12,190 nt of DNA from Peptococcaceae bacterium (GTDB lineage Bacteria > Bacillota > Desulfitobacteriia > Desulfitobacteriales > Desulfitobacteriaceae). Under the pieces are notes generated by a model, which was given only the letters and a program-made list of their open reading frames with translations, was not told the DNA's origin and ran no database searches. Location of the stretch: contig JAITOS010000069.1 in the NCBI GenBank assembly GCA_031289815.1, positions 1-12,190 on the forward strand, written 5' to 3'. Positions within the stretch are counted from its first letter, which is position 1; each line of letters opens with the position of its first letter. This document shows, piece by piece, positions 12,087 through 12,190 of the stretch. The position numbers were made by a program, and so were the translations under genes.

Positions 12087-12190
12087 CGAAGGGCGGGCGG
12101 TTCCGCGAAAAGCGAGGCATGGACGCCGAGCGCGTCCCTTTGCGCCAGGAGGGCGCAGCGGGACGAAAAGCGGAACCGCCCGCCCTTCGC
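12086..12190. repeat. GC-rich palindromic element with perfect 21-bp outer arms
   Basis: The arm at 12086-12106 (GCGAAGGGCGGGCGG, then TTCCGC) is the exact reverse complement of 12170-12190. The interior can fold as GGACGC 12121-12126 with GCGTCC 12132-12137. Alternatively it can fold as CGTCCC 12133-12138 with GGGACG 12160-12165, enclosing TGCGCC 12141-12146 with GGCGCA 12152-12157. The two folds are mutually exclusive. The element reaches the window's last base, so its arms may extend further. It resembles dispersed extragenic palindromic elements in style, but copy number cannot be seen here. Confidence 0.85.

Larger units (their letters stand above)
11718..12190. other. Gene-free, repeat-rich region of 473 bases
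   Basis: After the last gene I see no convincing coding region on either strand. The open frames here cross the repeats and have no ribosome binding sites. The stretch contains an AT-rich perfect inverted repeat (11831-11900), a C- and A-rich section, a CCAAG tandem array (12061-12086) and a GC-rich perfect inverted repeat with internal hairpins (12086-12190). The sharp swing from AT-rich to GC-rich structure suggests separate repeat elements. Confidence 0.65.

Noticed and set aside
12061..12190. A CRISPR array
   Set aside because: The units are five-base tandem repeats and one palindrome; there are no regularly spaced repeats with unique spacers.

Overview
The window looks like a chromosomal segment of a Bacillota genome, most likely Negativicutes or a related anaerobe. 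The evidence is the strong purine-rich ribosome binding sites, a YqeG-type phosphatase leading a shikimate gene run, a pilin-like gene between aroE and aroC, and a Tat-exported, cytochrome b-linked [NiFe] hydrogenase. The lineage is inferred from gene content only.

Positions 1-4968 carry one plus-strand block: YqeG-like HAD phosphatase, aroE, a lone GspH/FimT-like prepilin, aroC, aroK and aroB. Gaps are short, aroB starts inside aroK, a sigma-A-type promoter lies at 4-32, and a terminator follows aroB. The four aro genes supply the dehydroquinate synthase, shikimate dehydrogenase, shikimate kinase and chorismate synthase steps. A 30-codon ORF overlapping an inverted repeat lies between the phosphatase and aroE.

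Positions 4982-5851 hold one minus-strand gene, convergent with aroB and sharing its terminator. It encodes a full-length CD-NTase (SMODS/OAS-like) fold in which the GS motif and all three metal-binding acidic positions appear substituted. No CBASS effector or accessory gene adjoins it, so it looks like an orphan pseudo-nucleotidyltransferase.

Positions 6044-10186 hold a hydrogenase operon: a consensus promoter, a leader of about 235 nt with a terminator-like hairpin and a second hairpin, then the small subunit, large subunit, b-type cytochrome and maturation protease, closed by a strong terminator. The enzyme should oxidise H2 outside the cytoplasmic membrane and pass electrons through three Fe-S clusters to the haem b subunit. 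An extra cysteine suggests that the medial cluster is [4Fe-4S].

Positions 10187-12190 are less ordered. They hold hexamer repeats, a possible 53-codon ORF, a promoter overlapped by a 7-bp inverted repeat, an unrecognised four-helix membrane protein with a repetitive acidic tail, and a PF06541-type membrane protein. The last 473 bases have no convincing gene. They hold an AT-rich perfect 21-bp inverted repeat, a CCAAG tandem array and a GC-rich perfect 21-bp inverted repeat with nested hairpins that ends exactly at the window edge.
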